A stretch of 5,762 bases of DNA from Alphaproteobacteria bacterium. Lineage in GTDB: Bacteria; Pseudomonadota; Alphaproteobacteria; UBA3830. Position 1 is the first letter of the stretch. Each line of letters starts with the position of its first letter. Position numbers and translations under genes: made by a program. The notes beneath the pieces were generated by a model. The model saw only the letters and a list, made by a program, of their open reading frames with translations. It searched no databases and was not told the origin of the DNA. Shown in pieces: positions 1 to 5,731 of this stretch. The stretch spans positions 1 to 5,762 of the forward strand of contig BNWJ01000088.1 in assembly GCA_025998735.1 (NCBI GenBank), in the 5' to 3' direction.

Positions 1-105
1 TGGACGCACGAATGGCACATTGGTGAATCTGTGTGGAACAATGAACAACTTCAAATTCCAGTGCATACAATCGTAATTAATGGAGACGATCATCATGCAG
101 TCTAG
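1..105 (+). CDS. C-terminal end of an upstream phage gene (partial)
   Basis: Reading frame 1 is open from the window edge to TAG at 103-105 and gives 34 residues ending in VINGDDHHAV. The stop lies 11 nt inside the V gene (start 95), and the V ribosome-binding site lies within this frame, which fits the tight packing of the other junctions. Of its 34 codons 12 begin with G, as expected for real coding sequence. The competing frame 2, which stops at 74-76, has only 4 of 25 G-first codons. The fragment is rich in Trp and His. Too little remains to name a family; in related tails the gene before V is often a head-tail or tail-completion gene, but that is positional inference only. Confidence 0.5.
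   Translation, partial: WTHEWHIGESVWNNEQLQIPVHTIVINGDDHHAV
82..86 (+). promoter_or_regulatory. Shine-Dalgarno that sets the V start
   Basis: GGAGA at 82-86 is followed by 8 nt and then ATG at 95-97. An earlier in-frame ATG at 80 overlaps this site and has no Shine-Dalgarno of its own at a proper distance, so 95 is the better start. Confidence 0.75.
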
Positions 106-709
106 TTTTGCATTTTCCGATTTGTTTCGGCGCGTTGCAAATTTAATTCGGATTGGAAAGGTTGCTGAAGTAAACGGCACACAAGTAAAAGTCGAAATTG
201 GAAAAGTCAAAACTAACTGGCTACCAATTGTTTCTACTGCTGGAGATACAAGTTGTTGGATTCCAATTTCCGTTGGTGAACAGGTTGTTGTGCTGTCTCC
301 TTTTGGCGAACTTTCTCAAAGCGTCGTTTTGCGATCGATACATTATAATATGTATGATGCGCCGGAAAATGAAAACGATATTTCGTTTAATGCAAAAGCA
401 GATGTAAAAGCAAACGGAGAGAAAAAGCTTGAGGCATCGTTTGAAAATGGCATCGAGCTAAAAACAAACGACACATATATACATGTGCATGATGGAAATG
501 TGCAATTAAAATCTGGCAATGCTTCAATTACCATCGACAATAACCTGATCGAAATTTCATCTGGAAATTCAGGCGTTACGCTATCATCATCTGGAATTCA
601 ATTATCTTGCGGAGCATCGTCAATTGATATGTCCAATAGTAATATTTCGCTGACTTCCACAAGTTTGAGTTCAACACCTCCGTTCTGCAAATGCACAGGA
701 GGAATGTGA
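95..709 (+). CDS. V: Baseplate spike protein, gpV family
   Basis: This 204-aa protein is the central tail spike that would pierce the outer membrane when the tail contracts. It acts as a trimer at the centre of the baseplate. Residues 1-20 form the helical lead (FRRVANLIRIGKV) typical of gpV. Residues about 18-90 match the OB-fold domain, including NWLPIVS, CWIPISVGEQVVVLSPFGE and VVLRSIHY. Residues about 95-195 are a low-complexity Ser/Asn/Gly region with roughly 10-residue alternation (SSGNSGVTLS then SSGIQLSCG), as in a triple-stranded beta-helix. The length is close to P2 gpV (about 211 aa). The start at 95 is chosen over 80 because of the GGAGA site. The C-terminus is odd: P2 ends with a His-rich HxH metal site, whereas this protein ends PPFCKCTGGM, with a Cys-Lys-Cys at 198-200; an HVH lies at 130-132 in mid-shaft. 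Family assignment is firm; the tip chemistry is inference. Confidence 0.93.
   Translation: MQSSFAFSDLFRRVANLIRIGKVAEVNGTQVKVEIGKVKTNWLPIVSTAGDTSCWIPISVGEQVVVLSPFGELSQSVVLRSIHYNMYDAPENENDISFNAKADVKANGEKKLEASFENGIELKTNDTYIHVHDGNVQLKSGNASITIDNNLIEISSGNSGVTLSSSGIQLSCGASSIDMSNSNISLTSTSLSSTPPFCKCTGGM
697..702 (+). promoter_or_regulatory. Strong Shine-Dalgarno before the 42-codon ORF
   Basis: A perfect AGGAGG lies in the last codons of V, 6 nt before ATG at 709. Its only plausible use is initiation at 709 (a V-frame ATG at 704 is the last V codon, directly before the stop). It is the strongest ribosome-binding site in the window and is the main support for the small ORF. Confidence 0.75.
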
Positions 710-837
710 TGGTGGTTGCACCACTGGCTTTTATTTTTGCTGATTCAGTTTCGATATTGCAATTACATCTCGCATACCTTTCGGAAGGTAGCGAAGCAGG
801 AAACGGATCCAACGTCACGTCGGTGGGGGGTGTGTAA
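709..837 (+). CDS. Hypothetical 42-aa protein between V and W
   Basis: The ORF starts MVVAPLAFIFADSV and ends NGSNVTSVGGV, with TAA at 835-837. Its ATG shares one base with the V stop (TGATG), its stop abuts the W start (TAAATG), and a perfect AGGAGG sits 6 nt upstream. This exact fit argues that it is translated. The first 11 residues are hydrophobic but carry no Lys or Arg, so it is not a clear signal peptide. The second half is Gly/Ser/Asn-rich. I do not recognise the family. In several contractile tails this slot holds a PAAR spike-tip protein, but this ORF is less than half that length and shows no PAAR motif. A 10-bp hairpin lies inside it, so a non-coding or regulatory role for the interval is an alternative. 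Confidence 0.55.
   Translation: MVVAPLAFIFADSVSILQLHLAYLSEGSEAGNGSNVTSVGGV
770..794 (+). other. Stem-loop in the V-W interval
   Basis: Bases 770-773 pair with 791-794 and 775-780 pair with 785-790 (TACCTT with AAGGTA), leaving a single bulged A at 774 and a TCGG tetraloop at 781-784. That is 10 base pairs. No T-run follows, so it is not an intrinsic terminator. It lies about 43 nt before the W start. Confidence 0.55.
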
Positions 838-1173
838 ATGAAAGGCATGAGCAGAACCACAGGAAAATATTTGAATGACCTCGATCATTTGAAGCAATCC
901 ATCGTTGATATTCTGAGTACACCCATAGGTAGTCGTGTTATGAAAAGGGAATATGGCTCGCGACTATTTGATCTTGTCGACAAGCCAATCAATAAAGAAT
1001 TATTTCCGCAAATTTATGCTGCAATTGCAGATGCTCTGCAAAAGTGGGAACCAAGACTGAAACTTGAAAAAATTACGATTACAGAAATCAAAGACTCTCA
1101 TATTTCAGTGTCCCTGAACGGCGTTTATTTACTTAACGAGCAGAAAATTACTTTAGAAGGATTAATGATATGA
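838..1173 (+). CDS. W: Baseplate wedge protein, gpW / T4 gp25-like
   Basis: This 111-aa protein belongs to the GPW/gp25 family, which forms part of the baseplate wedge and helps anchor the sheath to the baseplate. The hallmark lies at residues about 27-50: STPIGSRVMKREYGSRLFDL followed by VDKP. The C-terminal NGVYLLNEQKITLEGLMI has the usual beta ending of the family. P2 gpW is of similar length. Family members are sometimes labelled lysozyme-like by annotation pipelines, but this is a structural protein. The start at 838 is preferred over the in-frame ATG at 847 because a G-run at 825-830 lies 7 nt upstream. The start abuts the stop of the 42-codon ORF and the stop overlaps the next ATG (ATGA), so translation is likely coupled. 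Confidence 0.93.
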   Translation: MKGMSRTTGKYLNDLDHLKQSIVDILSTPIGSRVMKREYGSRLFDLVDKPINKELFPQIYAAIADALQKWEPRLKLEKITITEIKDSHISVSLNGVYLLNEQKITLEGLMI

Positions 1174-1232
1174 ATTTTATCGACATTAAAAAACAATCGG
1201 GTGCAGCGTCACGCTGCGGAGTTGTGATATGA
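1170..1232 (+). CDS. Possible 20-codon leader-like ORF between W and J
   Basis: The ORF MNFIDIKKQSGAASRCGVVI overlaps the W stop by ATGA at 1170-1173 and the J start by ATGA at 1229-1232. AGAAGG at 1155-1160 gives a Shine-Dalgarno 9 nt upstream. It contains the GC-rich hairpin at 1203-1217. Its start region repeats that of J (12 identical bases 59 nt apart). It may be a coupling peptide that carries ribosomes from W to J, or a relic of a duplicated or displaced J start. No function is recognised, and a 20-aa ORF can arise by chance; the double ATGA overlap is the main support. Confidence 0.4.
   Translation: MNFIDIKKQSGAASRCGVVI
1203..1217 (+). other. GC-rich hairpin just before the J ribosome-binding site
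   Basis: GCAGCGT at 1203-1209 is the exact reverse complement of ACGCTGC at 1211-1217. The realistic form is a 5-6 bp stem with a 3-5 nt loop. It ends directly at the GGAG (1218-1221) that serves J. No T-run follows, so it is not a terminator. It could modulate J initiation, but that is inference. Confidence 0.5.
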
Positions 1233-2044
1233 ATTTGGATGAGCTTTCAGCACCGCAAATTATAGAAGAAATGACATTCAGCGAAATATTGCAGCGCATG
1301 AAAGAGATGCTCATATCTTTGGATTCGGAATTTTCTGCATATCTTGAAAGCGATCCGGTAATTAAGTTGATGGAGGTTGCGGCGTATCGTGAGTTGTTAT
1401 TGAGAAGCCGAATTAATCTGGCAGCCAAAGCAAATCTACTGGCTTTTGCAATTGGTTCGGATTTGGATAATCTTGCCGCATTTTATGGTGTCGAGCGAAA
1501 AGAAAACGAATCTGATGAGGATCTGCGAAATCGCACACAACTGAAAATTGTGGGCTGGTCATCGTCCGGCAGTAAAGAGGCTTACGAATATCACGCTATA
1601 AATTCCGACCAGCGAGTAAAGGAAGCCAAAGCCGCTTCTCCGCAACCTGGACGTGTGCGCATTTTGATTCTGTCGAAGGAAAATGGAGGTGCTGTCTCGG
1701 CCGACCTTCTGGAAAAAGTTACGGCATACATGATGCGAGAAGACATTCGGATGCTGACGGATACCGTCGAAGTTGTGGCCAGCAATATGATCGATGTGAA
1801 TGTGAAAGCAAAAATCACGTTGATGTCCAGCGCTCCGCCGGATATTTTGGATACCATAAAAGCATCGTTCGTCGCTAATTTTAGCAAAACCGCGGGGCTC
1901 GGAGTTAGCATTTCGCAGGCTTGGATTATATCGAATTTGTTTTTGAACGGTGTAAAAGATGTCGAATTGATAACGCCAGCTGATGATGTGGCTGTTACGG
2001 AAATCGAATGCGCTCGCCTTGGAGTTGTGGAGCTGATTAGATGA
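1229..2044 (+). CDS. J: Baseplate assembly protein J
   Basis: This 271-aa protein is a Baseplate_J family member (P2 gpJ, Mu gp47 and T4 gp6 relatives), which forms the wedge ring around the spike. The N-terminus LDELSAPQIIEEMTFSEIL matches the usual opening of the family, which in P2 is of the type DLSQLPAPQVV. The core helix-turn motif is at residues 65-88 (AAKANLLAFAIGSDLDNLAA then FYGV). Residues 110-150 hold the region GWSSSGSKEAYEYHA, ASPQPGRVRILIL, and residues 180-200 hold a family beta segment (VEVVASNMIDVNVKAKITL). P2 gpJ is somewhat longer (about 302 aa). The start at 1229 has GGAG at 1218-1221, 7 nt upstream, and the stop overlaps the I start (ATGA, 2041-2044). It is intact. Confidence 0.95.
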   Translation: MNLDELSAPQIIEEMTFSEILQRMKEMLISLDSEFSAYLESDPVIKLMEVAAYRELLLRSRINLAAKANLLAFAIGSDLDNLAAFYGVERKENESDEDLRNRTQLKIVGWSSSGSKEAYEYHAINSDQRVKEAKAASPQPGRVRILILSKENGGAVSADLLEKVTAYMMREDIRMLTDTVEVVASNMIDVNVKAKITLMSSAPPDILDTIKASFVANFSKTAGLGVSISQAWIISNLFLNGVKDVELITPADDVAVTEIECARLGVVELIR

Positions 2045-3192
2045 GTTTGTTGCCTCCAAATTCTACAAAATCCGAAAGAAACATTGCTCAAGCCATTGAT
2101 TACAAAGGAAATGCTGATGCTTTGGCTGGATTTAAATTTAATGAAATTGGGGCTGGTGATGTTCTAGATTGGGAATACTCACTAGCGCAGATAAATATCG
2201 ATGATTTTCAAGAACGCGTATTAAAAGGACTGGAATTTCATCGAATTCGCGGCACACCAAAGTCATTGAGAATCGCATTATCATGGCATGGATTTACGGA
2301 CGTTTTCATCGAGGAAGAATCGCCTGGAGCGCATTTTGCTGAATTTCAAATTGGTCTGAATGAAGTCCCAAATGGTTTTGGAGTTGACGCAATCGTCTCA
2401 GTTGCAGAGCTTGCAGCGCCTCTGCGTTCACAGTTGAGGCGCATATATAATTCTCTATACGATGTGCGTCGGTTTGTGTTGGATGGATCGAAATTCGGAG
2501 ATTTTTTGTCTGATGACTCTGGAGTTCGTTTATGTGATGATGGACCGAAGCTATCTTTCGGCCGGCAAAATTTTGATATTGCGCAACTGCCTGAGGTTGT
2601 GCTTGGACAACACAACCTCCGAGAGCATTTTAATGCTGCAAAAAATATAGATACATATAGGTTGGATTTTGCAAATCTTGACGATGCTCCAATAGACGCT
2701 GTCAATCGCGGGAGTGTTTTAGTGCATGTGAGATATGCTTGGAACACGCAGTCATTTGAAATTTTTCCAGGAGAATTGCTGCGACCGAATATTTTTGCAA
2801 AAGCGTTGGTGGTGCTTTCGGAATCGGTTTTCGGAGATACAAACTCGTGTTTATCTGGAGGCTATGAAAAAATTATCGAAGAGCCATTTGTCCTTTCGTT
2901 CAATTTGCTTTCGGAAAATAAAAATACCATAGAAAAAGTGTTGGTCGAAGAGAGATTTTTCCGAGAAAAATTGTCTTTTCTTTCAATTGCTTGCAACGAT
3001 TTTGTTCTGACATCAGTTCGCAATAGAAATTACATTGTTGCGTTTGATGACTATGAAACAAATGTCGATGGCGCATTTCTTCGAAATCACACCGAGACGA
3101 TCGCATATCCAGGAGCCAATATTTGGCATGATCATCGCCATTTTTGTGTGCCTTGGGATGCGCAAAATTATACAAAAATCAGCGCAACATAA
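2041..3192 (+). CDS. I: Tail protein I with a long C-terminal extension
   Basis: This 383-aa protein has a P2 gpI-like N-terminal part. It begins MSLLPPNSTKSERNIAQAI, and residues 56-85 carry FQERVLKGLEFHRIRGTPKS, the conserved HrxxGT segment of the family. P2 gpI is only about 176 aa; it is a baseplate component that joins wedges to fibres. The usual WNPxxCPxxLLPWLA stretch is replaced by a degenerate NEIGAGDVLDWEYSLA. Residues 147-175 (LDGSKFGDFLSDDSGVRL and GPKLSFG) resemble a segment found in some longer gpI proteins. Residues about 185-383 are an extension that I cannot assign; it ends near PGANIWHDHRHFCVPW at 357-372. GGAG at 2029-2032 lies 8 nt before the start, inside J. Gene and N-terminal family are sure; the extension's role (fibre docking or a gpH-like adaptor) is a guess. 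Confidence 0.88.
   Translation: MSLLPPNSTKSERNIAQAIDYKGNADALAGFKFNEIGAGDVLDWEYSLAQINIDDFQERVLKGLEFHRIRGTPKSLRIALSWHGFTDVFIEEESPGAHFAEFQIGLNEVPNGFGVDAIVSVAELAAPLRSQLRRIYNSLYDVRRFVLDGSKFGDFLSDDSGVRLCDDGPKLSFGRQNFDIAQLPEVVLGQHNLREHFNAAKNIDTYRLDFANLDDAPIDAVNRGSVLVHVRYAWNTQSFEIFPGELLRPNIFAKALVVLSESVFGDTNSCLSGGYEKIIEEPFVLSFNLLSENKNTIEKVLVEERFFREKLSFLSIACNDFVLTSVRNRNYIVAFDDYETNVDGAFLRNHTETIAYPGANIWHDHRHFCVPWDAQNYTKISAT
2593..2619 (+). repeat. 9-bp perfect inverted repeat inside I
   Basis: GAGGTTGTG at 2593-2601 is mirrored exactly by CACAACCTC at 2611-2619 across a 9-nt loop. It encodes residues around 185-193, close to where the recognisable gpI part gives way to the extension. There is no T-run, so it is not a terminator. 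Confidence 0.5.
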
Positions 3193-3269
3193 AATATTTT
3201 TAAAATTCTGCGAACAAAACATTTCCGAATCTCAAATATACATAATGTGGGCATGTTTGGGATTTTCGA
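3193..3269 (+). other. 77-nt AT-rich intergenic gap
   Basis: This is the only clear break in coding sequence in the window. It holds no convincing terminator hairpin. CATAAT at 3241-3246 resembles a -10 box, but there is no fitting -35 sequence about 17 bp upstream, so I do not call a promoter. The only ribosome-binding site is a weak GGGA at 3259-3262, 7 nt before ATG 3270. Confidence 0.6.
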
Positions 3270-3752
3270 ATGGCGATATTAACACAATCAGGACGAGCGG
3301 CGATTGCGCAGAGCGTGAAAGATCAGGTGATTCACATAGCCTGGGGTCAAGGTGACGCAGATTCAGATGATTCAATTGGTTCCGAAGATCCAATGCAAAC
3401 AACTCTAAAGAGTGAAGTTGGACGGCGCATTGTCGATGGAGTTGTATTTTGTGTTGGTGACGACGAAGGCGAGTTGGTAACTCCGACTGGGCGTTTTTCT
3501 GCTAGCGAAGAGCCAACCAATAACCTTTATATTGAAACAACATATGATTTTGAGGATGCCAGCGATCATACGATTCGCGAACTTGGGTTGTTTGTGGGAA
3601 CGAAAACAGATCCAGACCTTCCCGTAGGCCAGAAATATTTTCTTCCGGCGGACATTGTCGATCCAGGAATTTTGCTGTTACTTGAGCACTCGGTGCCGCT
3701 GATTCGCACTCCGGCAACGCGTGAAAAATTTTGCTTCGTCGTTACGTTTTAG
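3270..3752 (+). CDS. Phage baseplate/tail-associated protein (gpI-adjacent family)
   Basis: This 160-aa protein resembles a family of about 150-170 aa found beside baseplate J and I genes in contractile-tail prophages, usually annotated only as phage tail or hypothetical protein. The signature parts are MAILTQSGRAAIAQSVKDQ and IHIAWGQGD at residues 1-29, EVGRRIVDGVVFC at 49-61, LVTPTGRFSASEEPTNNLYI at 69-88, DASDHTIRELGLFVGT at 96-111, and a closing FCFVVTF. The part at 87-111 is like the N-terminal domain of many tail fibre or collar proteins, so it may be a fibre-attachment piece. The start at 3270 is the only ATG in frame before upstream stops. The protein has no membrane segment or signal peptide and looks intact. 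Family resemblance comes from recalled sequence patterns, and the function is inferred from position. Confidence 0.85.
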   Translation: MAILTQSGRAAIAQSVKDQVIHIAWGQGDADSDDSIGSEDPMQTTLKSEVGRRIVDGVVFCVGDDEGELVTPTGRFSASEEPTNNLYIETTYDFEDASDHTIRELGLFVGTKTDPDLPVGQKYFLPADIVDPGILLLLEHSVPLIRTPATREKFCFVVTF

Positions 3753-3753
3753 A

Positions 3754-3759
3754 AAGGGA
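3754..3759 (+). promoter_or_regulatory. Shine-Dalgarno that sets the DUF4815 start
   Basis: AAGGGA lies 7 nt before ATG 3767. The frame is open back to a TTG at 3731, inside the preceding gene, but that site lacks a good ribosome-binding sequence, so the shorter start is preferred. Confidence 0.75.
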
Positions 3760-3766
3760 TATAGGA

Positions 3767-5731
3767 ATGCCAACACTAAAAGATTTTTTCAATCGTTTCG
3801 ATTCCAGCAAAAAATACACGATGTTATTGTTTTTGGCTGGTAAAGGTTTGCAATCTGCAGAGCTGAACGAAATTCAGGAGTGTGCAAGGCAAGCTTTAAA
3901 AGACATAGGCAACGCGATTTTTAAAGACGGCGATGTAATCAGAGGTTGCACATGCGTCGTCGATAATCAAACGGGAGCTGTAACAGTCGAAGCTGGTCAG
4001 GTTTATTTGAATGGCTCCATTCGCGACGTTAACGAGGGGAATTTTACAATTCCAATTGACGTTTCAGTAAAAATCGGCGTGTATTTTAAAGAAAAAATCG
4101 TCACAGAATTGGAGGATCCAGAACTACGAGATCCTGCTGTTGGTACACGAAATTATCAGGAAACTGGAGCTGCGCGACTTCAATATAGTCTTGTTTGGGG
4201 TTTCCAATCGGAAGGTGTAACGTCGCAAGCATCTGATCTTGGAGAGTTTTTTGCAATATATAATGTCGAGCATGGAGTGCTCGTGCAAAAAGCGTTGGCT
4301 CCGCAAATGGATTCCGTCAGTACAGCTCTCGCACGATACGACAGTGAATCCCACGGATCCTTTTTGATTCGCGGCATGGGCGTAACTTGTTTGAGTACCT
4401 CTGGTACAGATCAAGTTTTCACCATCAACGAAGGCAAAGCCCACGTTAATGGCCATGAAATTGAGTTGGCTCATTCTCTGCGAGTCCGGTTCGATAACGA
4501 AATTGATACCGAAACAATAGAATCGGATCCATATGTTTTCGAGCCGAATGCGCAGGGAGTCATGACAATTCAGCTGAATCATTTTCCTCTGGCTTCCGTA
4601 ACCTCGGTGGATGTGACGGCTCAAAAGACAGTGAATTTGACACATGGAAGTTATAGCGGTGCACTTGATCCGATTCCTTCAACTTCTGTGCTTGAAATTA
4701 TTCTTATAAAACAAGGCGGTACCGTTTACACAAAAAGCGCAGATTACAAATTAACGTCTGGTCAGGTCGACTGGTCTCCGTCTGGAGCGGAGCCAGCGCC
4801 TGGAAGTACTTACGAAATTACATACAGACATAGAGCAAGAGTCGAGCCGACGAATATAACAGACACAGGCTTTGATATTTCAGGAGCCGTCGACGGCACA
4901 ATGGTTTTGGTGACATATTCGTGGAAAAAGCCGAGATATGACCTTATAACCATTGATTCCGAGGGTATCGTGCGACGCATAAAAGGTCTTGCCCATGCCT
5001 GGACTCAGTCAGTTCCAAAAGCTCCGAACGGGCAGTTGGTTCTGGCATCAGTTTTTCAAAATTGGACAAACAATCAAAAACCAAAAGTCACCAACAGCGC
5101 AGTAAAAGCCGCGCATATGGTCGACATCGAAGCTCTCAAAGATATGGTTTTGAATCTCTATTATTTAATGTCGCAAGAACGTCTGAAGAATGACGCAAAT
5201 GCCAGCGATCCAAGTACGAAAAAGGGAATTTTCGTCGATCCATTTTTCGACGATGACATGCGCGACCAGGGAATTGAGCAAACCGGAGCGATTGTCGATA
5301 AATGTCTAACTTTGCCGTTGCGTTCTGAAGTTCAAGACCTCGCCAAAGATCAAGCCGTCTACATGCTGCCATATGTGTTGGAGCCGATTATATCGCAGGA
5401 GTTGCAGACTGGCAGCATGAAAATCAATCCGTATTGCGCATTTGATCCGATTCCAGCTGATTTGAGCATCACTTTGAACATCGATCATTGGACAGAAGTT
5501 GAAACGCAGTGGTTGAGTCCTATTACCGAGAGATTCACCAGAGTTGTATCCTGGATTGCCCCAACTACTACAGAGACTACTAGCGCGCAAATTTTAGTCT
5601 CAAGTACGAGCAGAAATGCTGAATTTATGCGGCAAATAACGCAAAAAATCAGAGTCGAAGGACTAAAACCAGGCGAGCAAATTACAACCATAGAATTTGA
5701 TGGAATTCCAGTAAATGTGGAGGCAGCATGA
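3767..5731 (+). CDS. DUF4815 family phage structural protein
   Basis: This 654-aa protein matches the DUF4815 family, found mainly in contractile-tail phages and prophages and not functionally defined. Family-like parts are MPTLKDFFNRFDSSKKYTML and LFLAGKGLQSAELNEIQ at residues 1-37, GDVIRGCTCVV at 55-65, AGQVYLNGSIRDV at 76-88, a WT..VPKAPNGQLVLASVFQ segment in the last third, and the hallmark GIFVDPFFDDDMRDQGI near 486-502. The N-terminus contains a short helix and the rest is mostly beta-rich with many Thr/Val alternations, as in fibre or baseplate-appendage proteins. No signal peptide or membrane helix is seen. It starts 14 nt after the previous stop and ends in an ATGA overlap with the next gene. 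Its place after I suggests a fibre or fibre-network protein, which is inference. The length is slightly above what I recall for the family (about 570 aa or more). Confidence 0.9.
   Translation: MPTLKDFFNRFDSSKKYTMLLFLAGKGLQSAELNEIQECARQALKDIGNAIFKDGDVIRGCTCVVDNQTGAVTVEAGQVYLNGSIRDVNEGNFTIPIDVSVKIGVYFKEKIVTELEDPELRDPAVGTRNYQETGAARLQYSLVWGFQSEGVTSQASDLGEFFAIYNVEHGVLVQKALAPQMDSVSTALARYDSESHGSFLIRGMGVTCLSTSGTDQVFTINEGKAHVNGHEIELAHSLRVRFDNEIDTETIESDPYVFEPNAQGVMTIQLNHFPLASVTSVDVTAQKTVNLTHGSYSGALDPIPSTSVLEIILIKQGGTVYTKSADYKLTSGQVDWSPSGAEPAPGSTYEITYRHRARVEPTNITDTGFDISGAVDGTMVLVTYSWKKPRYDLITIDSEGIVRRIKGLAHAWTQSVPKAPNGQLVLASVFQNWTNNQKPKVTNSAVKAAHMVDIEALKDMVLNLYYLMSQERLKNDANASDPSTKKGIFVDPFFDDDMRDQGIEQTGAIVDKCLTLPLRSEVQDLAKDQAVYMLPYVLEPIISQELQTGSMKINPYCAFDPIPADLSITLNIDHWTEVETQWLSPITERFTRVVSWIAPTTTETTSAQILVSSTSRNAEFMRQITQKIRVEGLKPGEQITTIEFDGIPVNVEAA

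Larger units (their letters stand above)
1166..1236 (+). repeat. Direct repeat of a translation start region
   Basis: TGATATGAATTT occurs at 1166-1177 and again at 1225-1236. The similarity extends to 16 of 21 bases over 1159-1179 and 1218-1238, including an upstream GGA. Both copies carry an ATG preceded by a purine-rich site; the second is the J start. The offset of 59 nt is not a multiple of three, so the two starts are in different frames. Confidence 0.6.

Noticed and set aside
80..94. Earlier ATG at 80 as the V start
   Set aside because: It overlaps the GGAGA ribosome-binding site and would add METII before the residues that begin the family-like N-terminus.
557..596. Repeat of TCATCTGGAA 30 bp apart in V
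   Set aside because: It reflects the 10-residue repeats of the beta-helix shaft and is not a separate DNA element.
973..984. 12-bp palindrome CTTGTCGACAAG in W
   Set aside because: It encodes the conserved DLVDKP segment, has no spacer or repeat partner, and is within what chance and codon use allow.
1559..2091. Two long antisense open frames across J and the start of I
   Set aside because: They lie opposite well-recognised genes, show no family resemblance and have no ribosome-binding context; they are shadows of the coding strand.
3035..3355. 106-codon open frame spanning the I end, the gap and the next gene
   Set aside because: It overlaps two recognisable genes in another frame, and its composition and start context give no support.
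3731..3766. TTG start at 3731 for the DUF4815 gene
   Set aside because: It would lie inside the preceding gene without a good Shine-Dalgarno, and the family-like N-terminus begins at ATG 3767.
5232..5253. 7-bp inverted repeat in the DUF4815 gene
   Set aside because: It follows from Asp/Val codons in the conserved VDPFFDDD segment, so protein sequence explains it.
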